Source: a virus
Virus record (IMG/VR): IMGVR_UViG_3300049215_000802
Coordinates: 18,889-82,888 of that record
DNA length: 64,000 nucleotides
Direction: 5' to 3' (one strand)
Within the stretch, counting starts at the first letter, position 1; every line of letters starts with the position of its first letter. The notes beneath the pieces are model-generated. The model saw only the letters and a list, made by a program, of their open reading frames with translations. It did no database searches and was not told where the DNA came from. The position numbers and the translations under genes are program-made. Shown in pieces: positions 7,844-16,560 of this stretch.

Positions 7844-9295
7844 TTAGCTACTCGCCTTGCCGGTCGCGGCGAGCCGCGCCAGGACGTTCGCGGTGATCTG
7901 CTGGAGCCGACTATCCGCCGTGGCCTGATTGCCCGCCGGCAGGTAGTTGTCCAAACCCCAGGTCCAGGAGACGGTTCCCGCGCCAAACACGCCCGCTCCG
8001 CTCTTGTGCTGGTAGTAGGTGGAGTAGTGAGACGTATCACCTCCACTCACCGAGATCCCCGTTGTCGAGGCGATCGTCTGGATGCCAGCGGGCGACGGCG
8101 CGCACACCGGCGTTCCGCCCGGCTGGAGCGTGTCAAACTCGTAGCCGACGATTCCCGCGATCGTGTCGTTGGTCGCCATCCCGGTCCCGGCGAACGCCCA
8201 GTTCGCGGCGTCCGCGCAGGTGAAGGCGACCGTCCCGTTGGCGGTGACGACGCCGCCAAAACCGACCCCGAACAGCGCGTTCGGCCAGTCGCCGTTCCAT
8301 TGGGCGCGGCCGGCTCGTTCGGAAGTATCCGCGAGCGGATCCGCGTAAGGAAAGTGCTCGTAGCACTCGAACATTCGGCGCGGGCCGGTGTACTGGTCCG
8401 AATCGAGCCAGCGAATTCGCTTGTAGGCGGTGTTCGCGCAGAACGCCCCGAGCGACGTCCCGTTGTCGCGCGCTTTCCGAAAAGCGTTCCACATCGTCTT
8501 AGACCAGTATTCGGCGTGCCCGGCGGTCAGGACGACTGCGTGCCGCCGCAGGACCGAGGGATCGTACTCGACGTCGGCGCACCCGACGTACGTGACGTCG
8601 TAGCCGTTCTTCTCGAGCCAGCGCACCCACTGGAGCTCCCAGTTGGTGAAGGCCTGGTTGAGCGCGGTCGTGTTGACCGTCCAGGGCCGATCGTAGCTTA
8701 CCCGCGCACCGAAGTTTCCGGCGGTTGCCGCGTAGATGCTGTACCCACCGACCGCCGAGTAGGCTTGCCAGGTCGTATCGTTGAACATATTGACGAACGT
8801 GCTCTGGCTAAACGGGTTGGTCACGATGAACGGCACCCAGGTCGGGAAGCTGCCGCTACCTTGGTAAATCCGGGCGAGATAAAGGCCGCTCACCCAGCTG
8901 TTCGGGATCGCCAGGGAGAAGCCGTGCTGATACTGAGCCGTGTAGTAGTTGTAGAGCACGCCGACCGAGCCACCGAGTGAGTAGGTCGTGTTGACCGTCG
9001 TGCTCGACAGCTTGTTCGTCGCGTTGAAGGAGATCGTCTGGATCTTGCGGCCACCCGCGCCGTTGTACCAGCCGAGCCGGTAGATGTCAGCGGTACAGGC
9101 TGCGGAATCGCTTGCGACGTAGAAGTTGATCGTGCCACCAAGGGCGACACTCATCGCGTCGGCGAACGCGGCCAGGTGCGCCTGGTTCGCGCCGGTGATG
9201 TTGTTCCAGGTGCTATCGCCGGCCAGGGCGTTCTCGACCTGGATCGGGTTCGGCGCGGGAGACGGCGGGTTGATTGCGCTGACAGGATATGGCAT
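7844..9295 (-). CDS. N,N-dimethylformamidase beta-subunit-like (DUF6605-type) protein
   Basis: A protein of 483 residues starting MPYPVSAINPP. It contains DIYRLGWYNGAGGRKI, VSYDRPW, LEKNGYDVTYVGCADVEYD, VVLTAGHAEYWSKTMWNAF and GAFCANTAYKRIRW, the ordered phrases of the C-terminal domain family of the dimethylformamidase large subunit. Most members are exported proteins of unknown substrate in soil bacteria. Here it is a virion-region gene, and the start (TAATG overlap with the upstream gene) makes it part of the structural operon. A glutamine-amidotransferase-like fold that trims or binds surface glycans is possible; enzyme activity is not shown. Confidence 0.75.
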   Translation of the reverse strand: MPYPVSAINPPSPAPNPIQVENALAGDSTWNNITGANQAHLAAFADAMSVALGGTINFYVASDSAACTADIYRLGWYNGAGGRKIQTISFNATNKLSSTTVNTTYSLGGSVGVLYNYYTAQYQHGFSLAIPNSWVSGLYLARIYQGSGSFPTWVPFIVTNPFSQSTFVNMFNDTTWQAYSAVGGYSIYAATAGNFGARVSYDRPWTVNTTALNQAFTNWELQWVRWLEKNGYDVTYVGCADVEYDPSVLRRHAVVLTAGHAEYWSKTMWNAFRKARDNGTSLGAFCANTAYKRIRWLDSDQYTGPRRMFECYEHFPYADPLADTSERAGRAQWNGDWPNALFGVGFGGVVTANGTVAFTCADAANWAFAGTGMATNDTIAGIVGYEFDTLQPGGTPVCAPSPAGIQTIASTTGISVSGGDTSHYSTYYQHKSGAGVFGAGTVSWTWGLDNYLPAGNQATADSRLQQITANVLARLAATGKASS

Positions 9296-9864
9296 TAGGC
9301 CGTCGCCTCCGTCCACTCGATGTCCATATCGAGCAATTCACCACCGGCGAGCGTTGCGCCATTCAAGTTGATCGCGAGCACGTCGGCCGTCCCGAACAGC
9401 TCGATCGCTTTGCCCGGTCGGTTCTCAAACGTCCACTCGATCCGATCGCCCGGCGTCGTCGCGGCGGCAGCGGAAATGCCGAGCCGCGACGCCCGAATCG
9501 TGCCAACGGCTGTTCCAACGGACGGCGGCGTCGAGGTCCAGTTGTTCACCGTCGCGACGGCGGCAGGGCTGGTCTTGTTGTGCGGGACGGCCGTCATCGC
9601 GTTCGGCGTGCCGGACGTATCAGCAGCAGACCGCTTGATAAGGCAGACGGCGATCACCGCGCCAGACGTCGAGAAACCCGAGACGCCCACGCGGGTTACG
9701 CGAACGACCTTGCCGGCGGCACCAGCAATCGTGAGAACGTCGGTCGCGGCCGAGCCTGGCGTGTAGCCGACGACCGACGCCGAGTAGGTGTCGATCGTCG
9801 AATGGCCGAGCGCGGTGAGCCACGCCTCGGACGGATCGCCGGGCGCTCCCTGGTTGACGTACAT
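9295..9864 (-). CDS. Structural protein, beta-rich, unknown
   Basis: A protein of 189 residues with no recognised family. It starts MYVNQGAPGDPSEAW and is rich in Thr, Ala, Val and Gly, with strands such as KVVRVTRVGVSGFSTSGA and DRIEWTFENRPGKAIEL and an acidic end. Its gene overlaps the stop of the upstream and the start of the downstream gene by one base each. Composition and place point to a virion protein, perhaps a spike or decoration component. Confidence 0.6.
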   Translation of the reverse strand: MYVNQGAPGDPSEAWLTALGHSTIDTYSASVVGYTPGSAATDVLTIAGAAGKVVRVTRVGVSGFSTSGAVIAVCLIKRSAADTSGTPNAMTAVPHNKTSPAAVATVNNWTSTPPSVGTAVGTIRASRLGISAAAATTPGDRIEWTFENRPGKAIELFGTADVLAINLNGATLAGGELLDMDIEWTEATA

Positions 9865-11294
9865 CAGACCGCCTCCTGGTAGCGCCGTAGCGCGAGCAAC
9901 TGATTCGAGATCGCGCTAATCCGCCGTGACGACAGGGCGCTGTTGGCGTAGACGAACGGGCCGATCCATCCCTTGAACGGCGTCGTCAACGTCGCGTCTG
10001 GAATGATCCCGTAGCTGCCCTGGATCGCGCCCAACGTCGCCGGCGCTGCCTGGAGCATCAGGCCGTTCCCCGCCGTCCCGTTGACTGAGCCGACCAGGTA
10101 GCCGTCCTTGTACAGACAGGTCTTGTTCGGTCCCGCGCCGTAGGCAAACGTCATCGCCCAGACGTGATACTGCTTCGGGTTCTGGTTCAGCGCGATGTTC
10201 AGGTTCGCCGCCCCGCTATCTTCCTGAACCGACTGCCAGGTGTTCGCCGAGTTGACCCGGAACTGGCAAATCCACCCGCCGATCGTGCTGGAGATGTCGA
10301 GCAGGTAGCCCGACGTGCCCATCACCATATCGGACTTCGCGCCCAGAATGACGGTGTAACTAGACGTGCTCGGGTTGGCCGTGCCCAGGTCCAGCGCGTC
10401 CTTGTCGTAGAGCTCGAACGCGAAGCTGGTTCCGGTCTGCACCGTCCAGGACGAGCCGTTGTAGGTGGCGCGATTGAGACCGAACGTTCCGGCGACGTCG
10501 TAATACCAGTCGACGTGGTCCGATCCGTCGATGCCGGACGGCGACGTGTACTCGATCACCACCCAGTAGGTCGTCCCCGCGACCAGCGACGGCCCAGTGT
10601 TGAAGGTCAGGCCGACCCACCCGGCCGAGGCGATCGAACTGTTCGCCAGGTTATTCGTCGTGCCCGACGTGATGACCGCGTTGGGCTGGCCGGCGTTGTC
10701 CGAGTAGATCTGGACGGCGATGTTGCCGCCGGGCGAGCCGGTCTTGCGAATGTAGACGCGAGCGAAGCCCAGGACACACGACGCGGGCGCGATGAACTGC
10801 TGCGCCAGCAGGTTCGTGTTTGCCGTCAGCGACGTGTCGTAGGTGCCGCCGACCGGGTTGGCGATCACCGGATCCTGGACGATGTACGCGGTCGATCCGT
10901 CCAGATAGGGGATCGGATGCGGCCCGCCTGGTTGTCCGAACAGGACTTGACCGCGTGGGGAAAACGTCTTGTCGTAGTTGACGATATTGCGGAACGGCCC
11001 GCCCTCGAGCTCCCACATCGGCAGGACGCATTTCAGGTTCTGCAAGCCGATGTCGTCGATGATCTCTTCGTAGACGCGCGCCGCAACGTCACGCCACCCG
11101 CGTCGGGTGTACAGGTGACGGTGGCTGTCGATCCGTGGCTTGGCGACCCATCCTTTCGGAACTCGCAACGGATCGAAATCATTAGGCAGGTTGTATCCGA
11201 AATCGTCACCCGGATCGACCGGCACGCCGCCGCCGCTTGACGGAGATGCTGTCCGTCGAGCGGCTAGCAATTGTTCTGTGTTGAGGGTTGCCAT
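9864..11294 (-). CDS. Structural protein with C-terminal LamG/concanavalin-like domain
   Basis: A protein of 476 residues. The first 120 residues are charged (FDPLRVPKGWVAKPRID, RRGWRDVAARVYEEIIDD). Residues from about 160 to 290 form a beta-sandwich-like part (FARVYIRKTGSPGGNIAVQI), and residues from about 310 to 470 look like a laminin-G or concanavalin-type sandwich (SYTVILGAKSD, KQYHVWAMTFA, KTCLYKDGYLVGSVNG, FKGWIGPFVYANSALS). LamG modules in phages usually bind glycans on the host surface. It follows the connector gene. Confidence 0.65.
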   Translation of the reverse strand: MATLNTEQLLAARRTASPSSGGGVPVDPGDDFGYNLPNDFDPLRVPKGWVAKPRIDSHRHLYTRRGWRDVAARVYEEIIDDIGLQNLKCVLPMWELEGGPFRNIVNYDKTFSPRGQVLFGQPGGPHPIPYLDGSTAYIVQDPVIANPVGGTYDTSLTANTNLLAQQFIAPASCVLGFARVYIRKTGSPGGNIAVQIYSDNAGQPNAVITSGTTNNLANSSIASAGWVGLTFNTGPSLVAGTTYWVVIEYTSPSGIDGSDHVDWYYDVAGTFGLNRATYNGSSWTVQTGTSFAFELYDKDALDLGTANPSTSSYTVILGAKSDMVMGTSGYLLDISSTIGGWICQFRVNSANTWQSVQEDSGAANLNIALNQNPKQYHVWAMTFAYGAGPNKTCLYKDGYLVGSVNGTAGNGLMLQAAPATLGAIQGSYGIIPDATLTTPFKGWIGPFVYANSALSSRRISAISNQLLALRRYQEAV

Positions 11295-11306
11295 AACCAG
11301 CCTGCC

Positions 11307-11762
11307 TTACGGTTCGCTTCCCAGGATTGGCTCAACCGACGCCTGTACCGGCAGATCAGCACCTGGAATCTCGAACAGATCGCGATTGAAGAAGGGTACC
11401 GTCGAATCGGAATTGTCTTGCTGGACCTGCTTATCGCTAACCGAGATCCCGCCGGCGTATGGTGTGACCGTTTCGGTAAGAGCCCGACGGCGCAGCCGTA
11501 CCGCCAAATCGAGATACTGCTTGTGCTGCTGACTGGCCGAGATCTTCAGGTCGCCAACCGCCTTATCCGCCTTGCGCGCGTAGTAGGCGGCAATACCGTT
11601 AGCCGCTTCCACCGCCGCGTAAAACGGTGTCGCATTCTCGGTCAGCAACCAATTGATCTCCGCGTCCTGAAGGATCGGGTCACTTGATTGGGTATCCCCA
11701 ATGAGGAATCGCACCTGATCCTTCGTCGACGTCGAGGGATCCCCGCTATACGTCCAGGTCAC
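11307..11762 (-). CDS. Head-tail connector (adaptor) protein
   Basis: A protein of 151 residues from a GTG with AAGGTGG upstream. It begins MTWTYSGDPSTSTKDQVRFL, then IGDTQSSDPILQDAEINWLL and a helix AVEAANGIAAYYARKADKAV. The phrase VRFLIGDT ... LQDAEI is widespread in phage proteins of the gp6/gp15-type adaptor that binds the portal. The place next to the capsid proteins agrees. The C-terminus is acidic and likely flexible. Confidence 0.75.
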   Translation of the reverse strand: MTWTYSGDPSTSTKDQVRFLIGDTQSSDPILQDAEINWLLTENATPFYAAVEAANGIAAYYARKADKAVGDLKISASQQHKQYLDLAVRLRRRALTETVTPYAGGISVSDKQVQQDNSDSTVPFFNRDLFEIPGADLPVQASVEPILGSEP

Positions 11763-11770
11763 AGCCCACC

Positions 11771-12268
11771 TTATGCCAGGAAGTAGGAGATGTAGAGCGT
11801 CCCGACGAAGCCAGCCGACGCGCCCGCGTCTGCCATCGACGCCGTAATCCACTTACCTGACGCGAGCTTGCCCGTCGATTTGCCGTTCGACCCCTTGTTC
11901 GAGAAGTTATCGAACTGACCCGTAGCCGAGTGAATGTCCGCGCCGTCGATCAGGTTGTCGGAGAGTGTCGTCGCGTTCGTGTTCGTAGTTCCGACGTCGA
12001 TGTTGCACGCGGCCGACGCGACGACGGTCACATCGACGACCACATCTTCGATGATGATGGCGGCGCCTTCGGGGTTTTGCCACGAGCCGAGACCGCCACC
12101 GGTGTCCGTACCGCCGGCCAGCGCGACGGCAACTGTCTTTGATGTGCGCCGCGCCGCCGCGCTTTGGCCGGCAATCGTATTGAGATCAGCTCCCGACGCC
12201 GTGAGTTTCGTGGTACCCAGCGCGAGATTGCCGACCTGGGCCGTCCCTTTGGTCAATCGGTTAGGCAT
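11771..12268 (-). CDS. Structural protein, probable head fibre or decoration
   Basis: A protein of 165 residues starting MPNRLTKGTAQVGNLALGTT. The phrase LTASGADLNTIAG is common in small phage head proteins described as head fibre or decoration. The rest is Gly/Ala/Thr-rich with hydrophobic strands (AIIIEDVVVDVTVVASAAC). It overlaps the upstream gene end by eight bases. No enzyme motif is seen. Confidence 0.65.
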   Translation of the reverse strand: MPNRLTKGTAQVGNLALGTTKLTASGADLNTIAGQSAAARRTSKTVAVALAGGTDTGGGLGSWQNPEGAAIIIEDVVVDVTVVASAACNIDVGTTNTNATTLSDNLIDGADIHSATGQFDNFSNKGSNGKSTGKLASGKWITASMADAGASAGFVGTLYISYFLA

Positions 12269-12458
12269 GACGCACCTCCCGCGGTCGCCGTGTGCTCGCG
12301 GTAGGATCCTCCTCCGGCCGCACAATCACGTACCGACAGCGTCCTTGTTCGACGAGCTTCTGAGTATTCCGCCAGGACGTCGCATCGACGACCTGGCCGG
12401 GCCGCAGTGTCTCAGCTCCGGCCTGGATGGGCCGGAGCACCTCCACCTGAATCTGCAT
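12261..12458 (-). CDS. Small phage head protein, unknown
   Basis: A protein of 65 residues starting MQIQVEVLRPIQAGAETLRP, continuing GQVVDATSWRNTQKLVEQGR. This short beta-then-helix form is frequent between capsid and connector genes of tailed phages, where similar proteins are annotated as hypothetical. It has a good GAGAGGAG-type ribosome site. Function unknown. Confidence 0.6.
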   Translation of the reverse strand: MQIQVEVLRPIQAGAETLRPGQVVDATSWRNTQKLVEQGRCRYVIVRPEEDPTASTRRPREVRHA

Positions 12459-12497
12459 CGTGCCGCTCCTCTCTGCCGATCAGATCGGCCTTAGCTA

Positions 12498-13394
12498 TCA
12501 GGCTGCCGAGTTGAAGTAGTAGCCGAGGTCCGAGCCAACAACGTGCTGGTCCCAGGCACTCTCACCCTCGACGCGGGTCGACTCGAGCCACTGCAGGTAG
12601 AAGCTCTTGATCCGGACGTTGCTCCCAAGTGCCGCGGCGAGGCCCTTCCACGCGAAGGTGTAGCCGCCACTCGGCATCCGGAGGCCCGGTCGCGGGTTGG
12701 CGTAGACCAGCAGTGCGTTGTTGCCCTGAACGAACGAGTACGCCTCGGTCTCGTTCTCGATGTTGGTCGCCTTCACCGCCTTGGCCACGAGGACGCGATC
12801 GACCTGGAACAGCCGCGCGAGCATGTCCTCAGTGATCGCGTCGGCCGTCGTGTACTTGTAGCGATCGACGACGTCCGGATGGTTCCGGAGGGCCTCAAAG
12901 ACGTTGAAGCCAAGCACCAACGTGTTCGGGAGGTACCCGGTGTTCTGCAGCACCGTCGCCCGCCCGGTCTTGATGTCGGTGATCGGATCCGAGCTCGTGT
13001 AGTTGCTCCACGCCGTCGGCGTGACGTCGGTGCCCCAGATGCCCGTTCCGAAATACTGGCTGGTCCAGGTGATCTCCTGCTTGAGCAGAAGCTTCTGGGT
13101 GCACAGCAGTGTCGCGTCCTGGTCTGGGTCGAGCGGCTGGTCGGAGTTCTCGCGGGTCTGGTCCGGAACGTCTTCGTGCCACGCGTAGACGGTGCAGTTG
13201 TAGCTATCCGTGGTCAGGTTGTGACCACCGCCGGCCGATTCGCTTCCCGGCGCGCGCTCCTGCGCCTCGTCGCGGAACCAGTCGTTTTTGGTGTACTTGA
13301 AGTACAAGTCGCTCTTTTTGTCGACCGGAATGATGGGAAAGACCTTCGTGCTGATGAAATCTTTCTGGTCCTGAATGTACGCCGTGCTGATCAT
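12498..13394 (-). CDS. Major capsid protein
   Basis: A protein of 298 residues. It contains ISTKVFPIIPVDKKSDLYF near the start, EDVPDQTRENSDQP, then LVLGFNVFEALRNHPDVVDR and FQVDRVLVAKAVKATNIENE, and ends with LQWLESTRVEGESAWDQ. These are the phrases of a family of phage capsid proteins found with Mu I-like proteases and DUF2190 proteins (E-type, HK97 fold). It is the only full-length capsid candidate of prophage 1. The distance from the decoration gene upstream is enlarged by an inserted rightward HNH gene. Confidence 0.85.
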   Translation of the reverse strand: MISTAYIQDQKDFISTKVFPIIPVDKKSDLYFKYTKNDWFRDEAQERAPGSESAGGGHNLTTDSYNCTVYAWHEDVPDQTRENSDQPLDPDQDATLLCTQKLLLKQEITWTSQYFGTGIWGTDVTPTAWSNYTSSDPITDIKTGRATVLQNTGYLPNTLVLGFNVFEALRNHPDVVDRYKYTTADAITEDMLARLFQVDRVLVAKAVKATNIENETEAYSFVQGNNALLVYANPRPGLRMPSGGYTFAWKGLAAALGSNVRIKSFYLQWLESTRVEGESAWDQHVVGSDLGYYFNSAA

Positions 13395-13457
13395 GGTCAG
13401 CGGTCGGTTTACATGGACCTGTTGTAAAGTAGGTTGCGGAATGGGATCCTACCTCCT

Positions 13458-13475
13458 AATGTCCACGTGGACATT
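13458..13475. promoter_or_regulatory. Perfect 18-bp palindrome (candidate operator)
   Basis: AATGTCCACGTGGACATT reads the same on both strands. It covers the -35 box of the promoter for the rightward HNH gene and lies about 65 bases from the start of the leftward capsid gene. A DNA-binding dimer here could repress the HNH gene or be the nuclease's own site. The HNH protein has a helix-turn-helix at its N-terminus, which makes autoregulation plausible. Confidence 0.6.
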
Positions 13476-13496
13476 CGAGACGATTTGCGATAGAAT
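13468..13496 (+). promoter_or_regulatory. Sigma-70-type promoter for the HNH gene
   Basis: TGGACA, a spacer of 17 bases and TAGAAT, each box one mismatch from consensus. The expected transcript begins about seven bases after the -10 box, just ahead of a GGAGGT ribosome site and the ATG of the HNH gene. This lets the nuclease be expressed independently of the leftward head operon. Confidence 0.7.
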
Positions 13497-13515
13497 CAGG
13501 CTCGGAGGTAATCCC

Positions 13516-14214
13516 ATGCCGAGCCGCACACCCGTCGATGAGCAACCCATCGTTGACAGCTACGCCCGCCTGCAGTCCGGCCGAGCCGTAGCGCGTGAAC
13601 TTGGTATCCACGAAAACACCGTCTATGCCGTGCTCAGGCGGCACCGTGGCGCCTGTGTTCGCTGCTCTGCACCCGTTGCTCCCGGCAAGAAGCACTGCCC
13701 GTCCTGCACCGAGTGGAATCGGGACCGAATGCGCGAACGGCGCAAGGAAGCCCGCCATCGCGGAATCTGTGTCGTCTGCGATAGGCCACGATCCCCCCTC
13801 TCGCGGAACTACTGTGAAGAGCATCGACTGGCCGATCTGGAAGCCGGCCGAGCCTACAATGAACGGCAAAAACTCAAGCGAGGAACCCCAGAAGATGGCA
13901 TCCCCAGTAACCGACAGAGGGAGCGAGCACTTCGGGATCGTTACGGCCCGGATGCTGTTGCCCTCTGGCGTGAGACCGGCGGAAAGTGTCAGTTGTGCGG
14001 AATCCAACACCGCCAACGCGCGGTCTGCCTGCACCATATCGACAGTGATCCCACTCACAACGAGCGAAGCAACTTCGCCCTGTTGTGCGTGATCTGCCAT
14101 AAACTGGTGCATCTGCTGACCGAACATCCGAACCTTCCCGCCGTCCTCGATTGGGTAAAGCGAAGTCAGGCCGCGCGGTGCGGCGACGCGGAATTGATCA
14201 GCGCGGTGACGTAG
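13516..14214 (+). CDS. HNH homing-type endonuclease with N-terminal helix-turn-helix
   Basis: A protein of 232 residues, preceded by GGAGGT seven bases before the ATG. Residues 5-45 hold a helix-turn-helix (SGRAVARELGIHENTVYAVL). Three Cys-rich units follow: CVRC ... CPSC, CVVC ... C-x2-H, and CQLC paired with CVIC. The HNH core is LHHIDSDPTHNERSNFALLC with His-His-Ile-Asp, Asn and a later His. It is the only rightward gene in the structural region, sits between capsid and decoration genes and overlaps the latter by 49 bases, the behaviour of a free-standing homing nuclease that spreads by cutting phages lacking it. Confidence 0.85.
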   Translation: MPSRTPVDEQPIVDSYARLQSGRAVARELGIHENTVYAVLRRHRGACVRCSAPVAPGKKHCPSCTEWNRDRMRERRKEARHRGICVVCDRPRSPLSRNYCEEHRLADLEAGRAYNERQKLKRGTPEDGIPSNRQRERALRDRYGPDAVALWRETGGKCQLCGIQHRQRAVCLHHIDSDPTHNERSNFALLCVICHKLVHLLTEHPNLPAVLDWVKRSQAARCGDAELISAVT

Positions 14215-14561
14215 CCACCAGAGTTCGCGTTTGCAACCAGGACCACCCCGATGACGTACTTGGTCGTATCAGTGCCTGGCGTCAGCGCGACTGCCTGGCC
14301 GGAGGCGTTCGGTCCGATCTGGTTGCCGATGGCCAGTGCCGCGCCGGCCTGCACCTTGGAGACGCCTCCGAAAGCAATCTCGGCCGCATCGTTGTTAGCC
14401 GGCGTGTTCTGGAGAACGCCGATCGGCACATCGGTCGTCGCGGCGCAGAGCACAGCATTTCCGTTGCTGTCGAGCTTGACCAACTTGTACTGGTTGGCCG
14501 CCGCCGACAGGTCCGCTCCAGCCTTCAGCGTGAAGGTCTGAAGTCCAACTTCGTAGGCCAT
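14166..14561 (-). CDS. DUF2190 capsid decoration protein
   Basis: A protein of 131 residues: MAYEVGLQTFTLKAGADLS, then YKLVKLDSNGNAVLCAATTD, VPIGVLQNTPAN and VQAGAALAIGNQIGPNASG. These are the classic phrases of DUF2190, a trimeric cementing protein on phage heads. It precedes the capsid gene in the usual protease-decoration-capsid order. Its last 49 bases are shared with the opposite-strand HNH gene. Confidence 0.9.
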   Translation of the reverse strand: MAYEVGLQTFTLKAGADLSAAANQYKLVKLDSNGNAVLCAATTDVPIGVLQNTPANNDAAEIAFGGVSKVQAGAALAIGNQIGPNASGQAVALTPGTDTTKYVIGVVLVANANSGGYVTALINSASPHRAA

Positions 14562-14564
14562 CGC

Positions 14565-16532
14565 TTACCGACCTCCCCGCATCTGCTCGCTGAATCGCCG
14601 CGCCAGCGCGGGGTTGTCGCGCTGGACTCGACTGAACGCGGTGCCGTAGTCGAGTTTGTGCTCGGCCATCGCGCGCTTCACCGCGGCGTCAAACTCGGAC
14701 TCGGCGTCGCCATCCCCGCCGAATGCCTCCGAACCGCGCTCACTGAAGAGGCCCGAGGTTCGCATCTGCTCGGCGTGCGCCCGGTTCTGCTCGATCTCGT
14801 AGCGCACTTCCTCGGAATCCTCGCCAAATGCCTTGGCGAGCTTCTTCAGGTGGCCGACGTGCTTGGCGGTATCGCCGATCCAGCGGATGCCGTTCGCGGA
14901 ATTGCGACCGAGGACTTCATCGGTGAATCGCTTCGTCTGCGCCTCGTCGGTCATCGTGGCCAGTCGATCCGTCGCGGCCTTCAGCTCCGCGGCCTGCTTC
15001 GCCGACTCCGCCGCCTGCTTTTCGAGCTGCTCTTTGAAGGCTTTGTTCTGAGCCTCCATCTCGGCGAAGCGCTTCTCACTCATCGCCTTGTCCTCGCCTC
15101 CCTCGTGATCGTGTCGATGCGCCTCCGGGTGTCCGTCGCCCTGCGGCACGTCACCGCCGTGATCGTGCTCGTGCGAGTGGGTTTCATCCCCGTGGCTGTG
15201 CTCGTGGGTATGGCTGTAGTCCTCGGCCGCGCGGCGCTGCTGCGTTGGCATAGTCGCTCCTTTCGATTGGATGGGTAACCAGGTCCGCGGCGTCGCCGTT
15301 TCGCCGGCAGCCAACGGCCGTAAGACGCTCTCTTTGAAAAAGGGGCGCGTGGTGAGTGCCCCGCCAATCACCACGTCGCGGTAGGTCTTGGTCGTCGCCG
15401 GGTCCGTCCAGTCGTCGTACCATTCCGGTGAGACAAACTTGTAGCGGTTTGCCTCGAGGAACGACCGCCCCCGATCGGTCCACTCGACCATCGCGTCGAC
15501 GGACCCGTCCGGATTCTGCGAAAGCTGCTTGACCCAGCCGACTGCGCCGCTGAGCTTCGTCTGGTGCTCGGCGTCCAGCGGCACTTGCTTCTGGTAGATC
15601 CCGGCGTTGAAGTTCTTGACGAAGTTCGCCAACCGCTCCGGCGTGAGCCGAATCTCGCCATAGCTTGGGTGCGTGTACCGCCCTGGCATCGGCAGAAAGG
15701 GGATCCGCGTAGGCGCGTCGGCGAAGCAAAGACGCTCGGTAGACTCCTTGAAAGTTCGCTCGCGGTAGACGTTCTCGCGACTATGGAAGAGGTCGCACAC
15801 ACCGTTCGGATCGATCGAGCCTTCCACGAGCGTGCAGGTCGCGCCACAGAAAAACCGGCAGCCACTGCACGCCTGGTCCGGATCCGTCGACGCACGGTAA
15901 TGAACAGCAGGATCATCTTTCCGCAGATGCGGCTCGTCACCCTCTTCCTGCTCGCCCATCCACTCAGCACTTTGACGTGCATCCGATCGCGCTCTCCCGC
16001 CGGCGTGCGCGCGCGCCTTCCGCATTGCCTCGTCGTACTGGTCCGGTCGAACCATCCCGCGCAGGTGCTCGATCATCTTGGTCAGAAATGGCCGGCCCGG
16101 CTTCTCGGCGGTTGGCTCAGCGTCTTGGTCTTCGCCTTCCTCTTCGTCGTCCTCGTCATCATCCTGGCCATCACCCATCGGCTCGGCCCGCACAGCGCCC
16201 AGCGGCGCATTGACGTGGACCTGGGTAAGTGTCGGTTCGGCCGCCTTCAGCGCCTCCGGCATCTCATCGTCTTTGGCATCCGGGTGGAACTTCTTCCACG
16301 CTGCGCGTACTTTGGCGACGACTTTGGAACGATCGGCGTCGGGGATCTCGGCCTTCTCGCCACGGTAACCCGGTCCGAGAGCGGCGGCAGCTCCGCCGAC
16401 GTGCTCGGCATCGTCAATGCGGAGCTTCCACGTGCTCGACTTGGTCGGATCAGGCACGTAGGCGTAGTGCTCGGCGGGGTGCTCCCCGTCCGCTTCTTTC
16501 TTGGTGACCCGCTCCGCCATTCGCGTCGGCAT
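14565..16532 (-). CDS. Mu I-like prohead protease with C-terminal scaffold region
   Basis: A protein of 655 residues from an ATG six bases after GGAG. An acidic N-terminal region carries DDDEDDEEEGEDQD. A Cys cluster (CSGCRFFCGATC and GVCDLF) comes at about 220-255. The protease core follows: PMPGRYTHPSYGEI, LTPERLANFVKNF, QVPLDAEHQT, KFVSPEWYDDW and VVIGGALTTRPFF, as in Mu gpI. Then a His-rich stretch (more than 15 His within about 45 residues) leads into a long coiled coil, the likely scaffold, released when the protease cuts it. The unusual Cys and His clusters may bind metal. Confidence 0.85.
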   Translation of the reverse strand: MPTRMAERVTKKEADGEHPAEHYAYVPDPTKSSTWKLRIDDAEHVGGAAAALGPGYRGEKAEIPDADRSKVVAKVRAAWKKFHPDAKDDEMPEALKAAEPTLTQVHVNAPLGAVRAEPMGDGQDDDEDDEEEGEDQDAEPTAEKPGRPFLTKMIEHLRGMVRPDQYDEAMRKARAHAGGRARSDARQSAEWMGEQEEGDEPHLRKDDPAVHYRASTDPDQACSGCRFFCGATCTLVEGSIDPNGVCDLFHSRENVYRERTFKESTERLCFADAPTRIPFLPMPGRYTHPSYGEIRLTPERLANFVKNFNAGIYQKQVPLDAEHQTKLSGAVGWVKQLSQNPDGSVDAMVEWTDRGRSFLEANRYKFVSPEWYDDWTDPATTKTYRDVVIGGALTTRPFFKESVLRPLAAGETATPRTWLPIQSKGATMPTQQRRAAEDYSHTHEHSHGDETHSHEHDHGGDVPQGDGHPEAHRHDHEGGEDKAMSEKRFAEMEAQNKAFKEQLEKQAAESAKQAAELKAATDRLATMTDEAQTKRFTDEVLGRNSANGIRWIGDTAKHVGHLKKLAKAFGEDSEEVRYEIEQNRAHAEQMRTSGLFSERGSEAFGGDGDAESEFDAAVKRAMAEHKLDYGTAFSRVQRDNPALARRFSEQMRGGR

Positions 16533-16560
16533 CAGCCTCTCCATCGGCTTGAAACTTGGA

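Noticed and set aside
7628-8980. Long rightward open frame opposite the dimethylformamidase-like and beta-helix genes
   Set aside because: The frame is rich in Arg and Val, as expected of the antisense of a GC-rich gene, has no family phrases and lies over two well-supported genes.
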